NCBI GenBank assembly: GCA_019412865.1
Contig: DXOJ01000704.1
Coordinates: forward strand, 3,151-10,021
Source: Bacteroides sp.
GTDB lineage: Bacteria > Bacteroidota > Bacteroidia > Bacteroidales > Bacteroidaceae
DNA: 6,871 bases
Direction: 5' to 3'
Position numbers and translations under genes: made by a program
The notes under the pieces: model-generated
Seen by the model: the letters and a program-made list of their open reading frames with translations, nothing else
Database searches by the model: none
What the model was told of the DNA's origin: nothing
Shown here: in pieces, positions 1 through 6,871 of the stretch
Layout: every line of letters starts with the position of its first letter
How positions within the stretch are numbered: the first letter of the stretch is position 1

Positions 1-6871
<6,871 letters not shown>

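Overview
The window looks like accessory carbohydrate-metabolism DNA from a gut-type Bacteroidota, most likely Bacteroides or a close relative. The grounds are two large exported family-2 glycoside hydrolases (GH2) in tandem, a DUF4369-plus-thioredoxin protein of a kind common in this phylum, moderate-to-low GC with A-rich leaders before starts, and no clear Shine-Dalgarno sequence at any of the three starts. Species cannot be named from the sequence alone.

Layout. Positions 1-885 (minus strand) carry the N-terminal 295 residues of an exported thiol-disulfide oxidoreductase of the TlpA/ResA type with an N-terminal DUF4369 domain; its C-terminus lies left of the window. Positions 886-1029 are a 144-bp divergent intergenic region that must hold the promoters of both directions and contains a small hairpin-forming inverted repeat. 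Positions 1030-4266 (plus) are a complete LacZ-type GH2 beta-galactosidase with a signal peptide and all five LacZ domains. After a 36-bp AT-rich gap without a terminator, 4303-6871 (plus) encodes the first 856 residues of a second exported GH2 enzyme, cut by the right edge. It is only distantly related to the first.

How they fit. The two hydrolases are probably co-transcribed and act in the periplasm or at the envelope (both have type I signal peptides without a lipobox cysteine). This is typical of a polysaccharide utilisation locus (PUL), where periplasmic exo-glycosidases trim imported oligosaccharides. The first enzyme keeps the LacZ catalytic pair and the magnesium site, so terminal beta-D-galactose is a reasonable substrate. 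The second keeps the catalytic glutamates but lacks the LacZ magnesium ligands and several sugar-contact motifs, so its substrate is open. No SusC/SusD, sulfatase or regulator gene lies in the window, so the target glycan cannot be inferred. The divergent thioredoxin-like gene is a neighbour with no visible functional link.

I see no RNA gene, mobile element, CRISPR array or broken gene here. The most interesting signal is the unusual active-site architecture of the second GH2, rather than a wholly new system.
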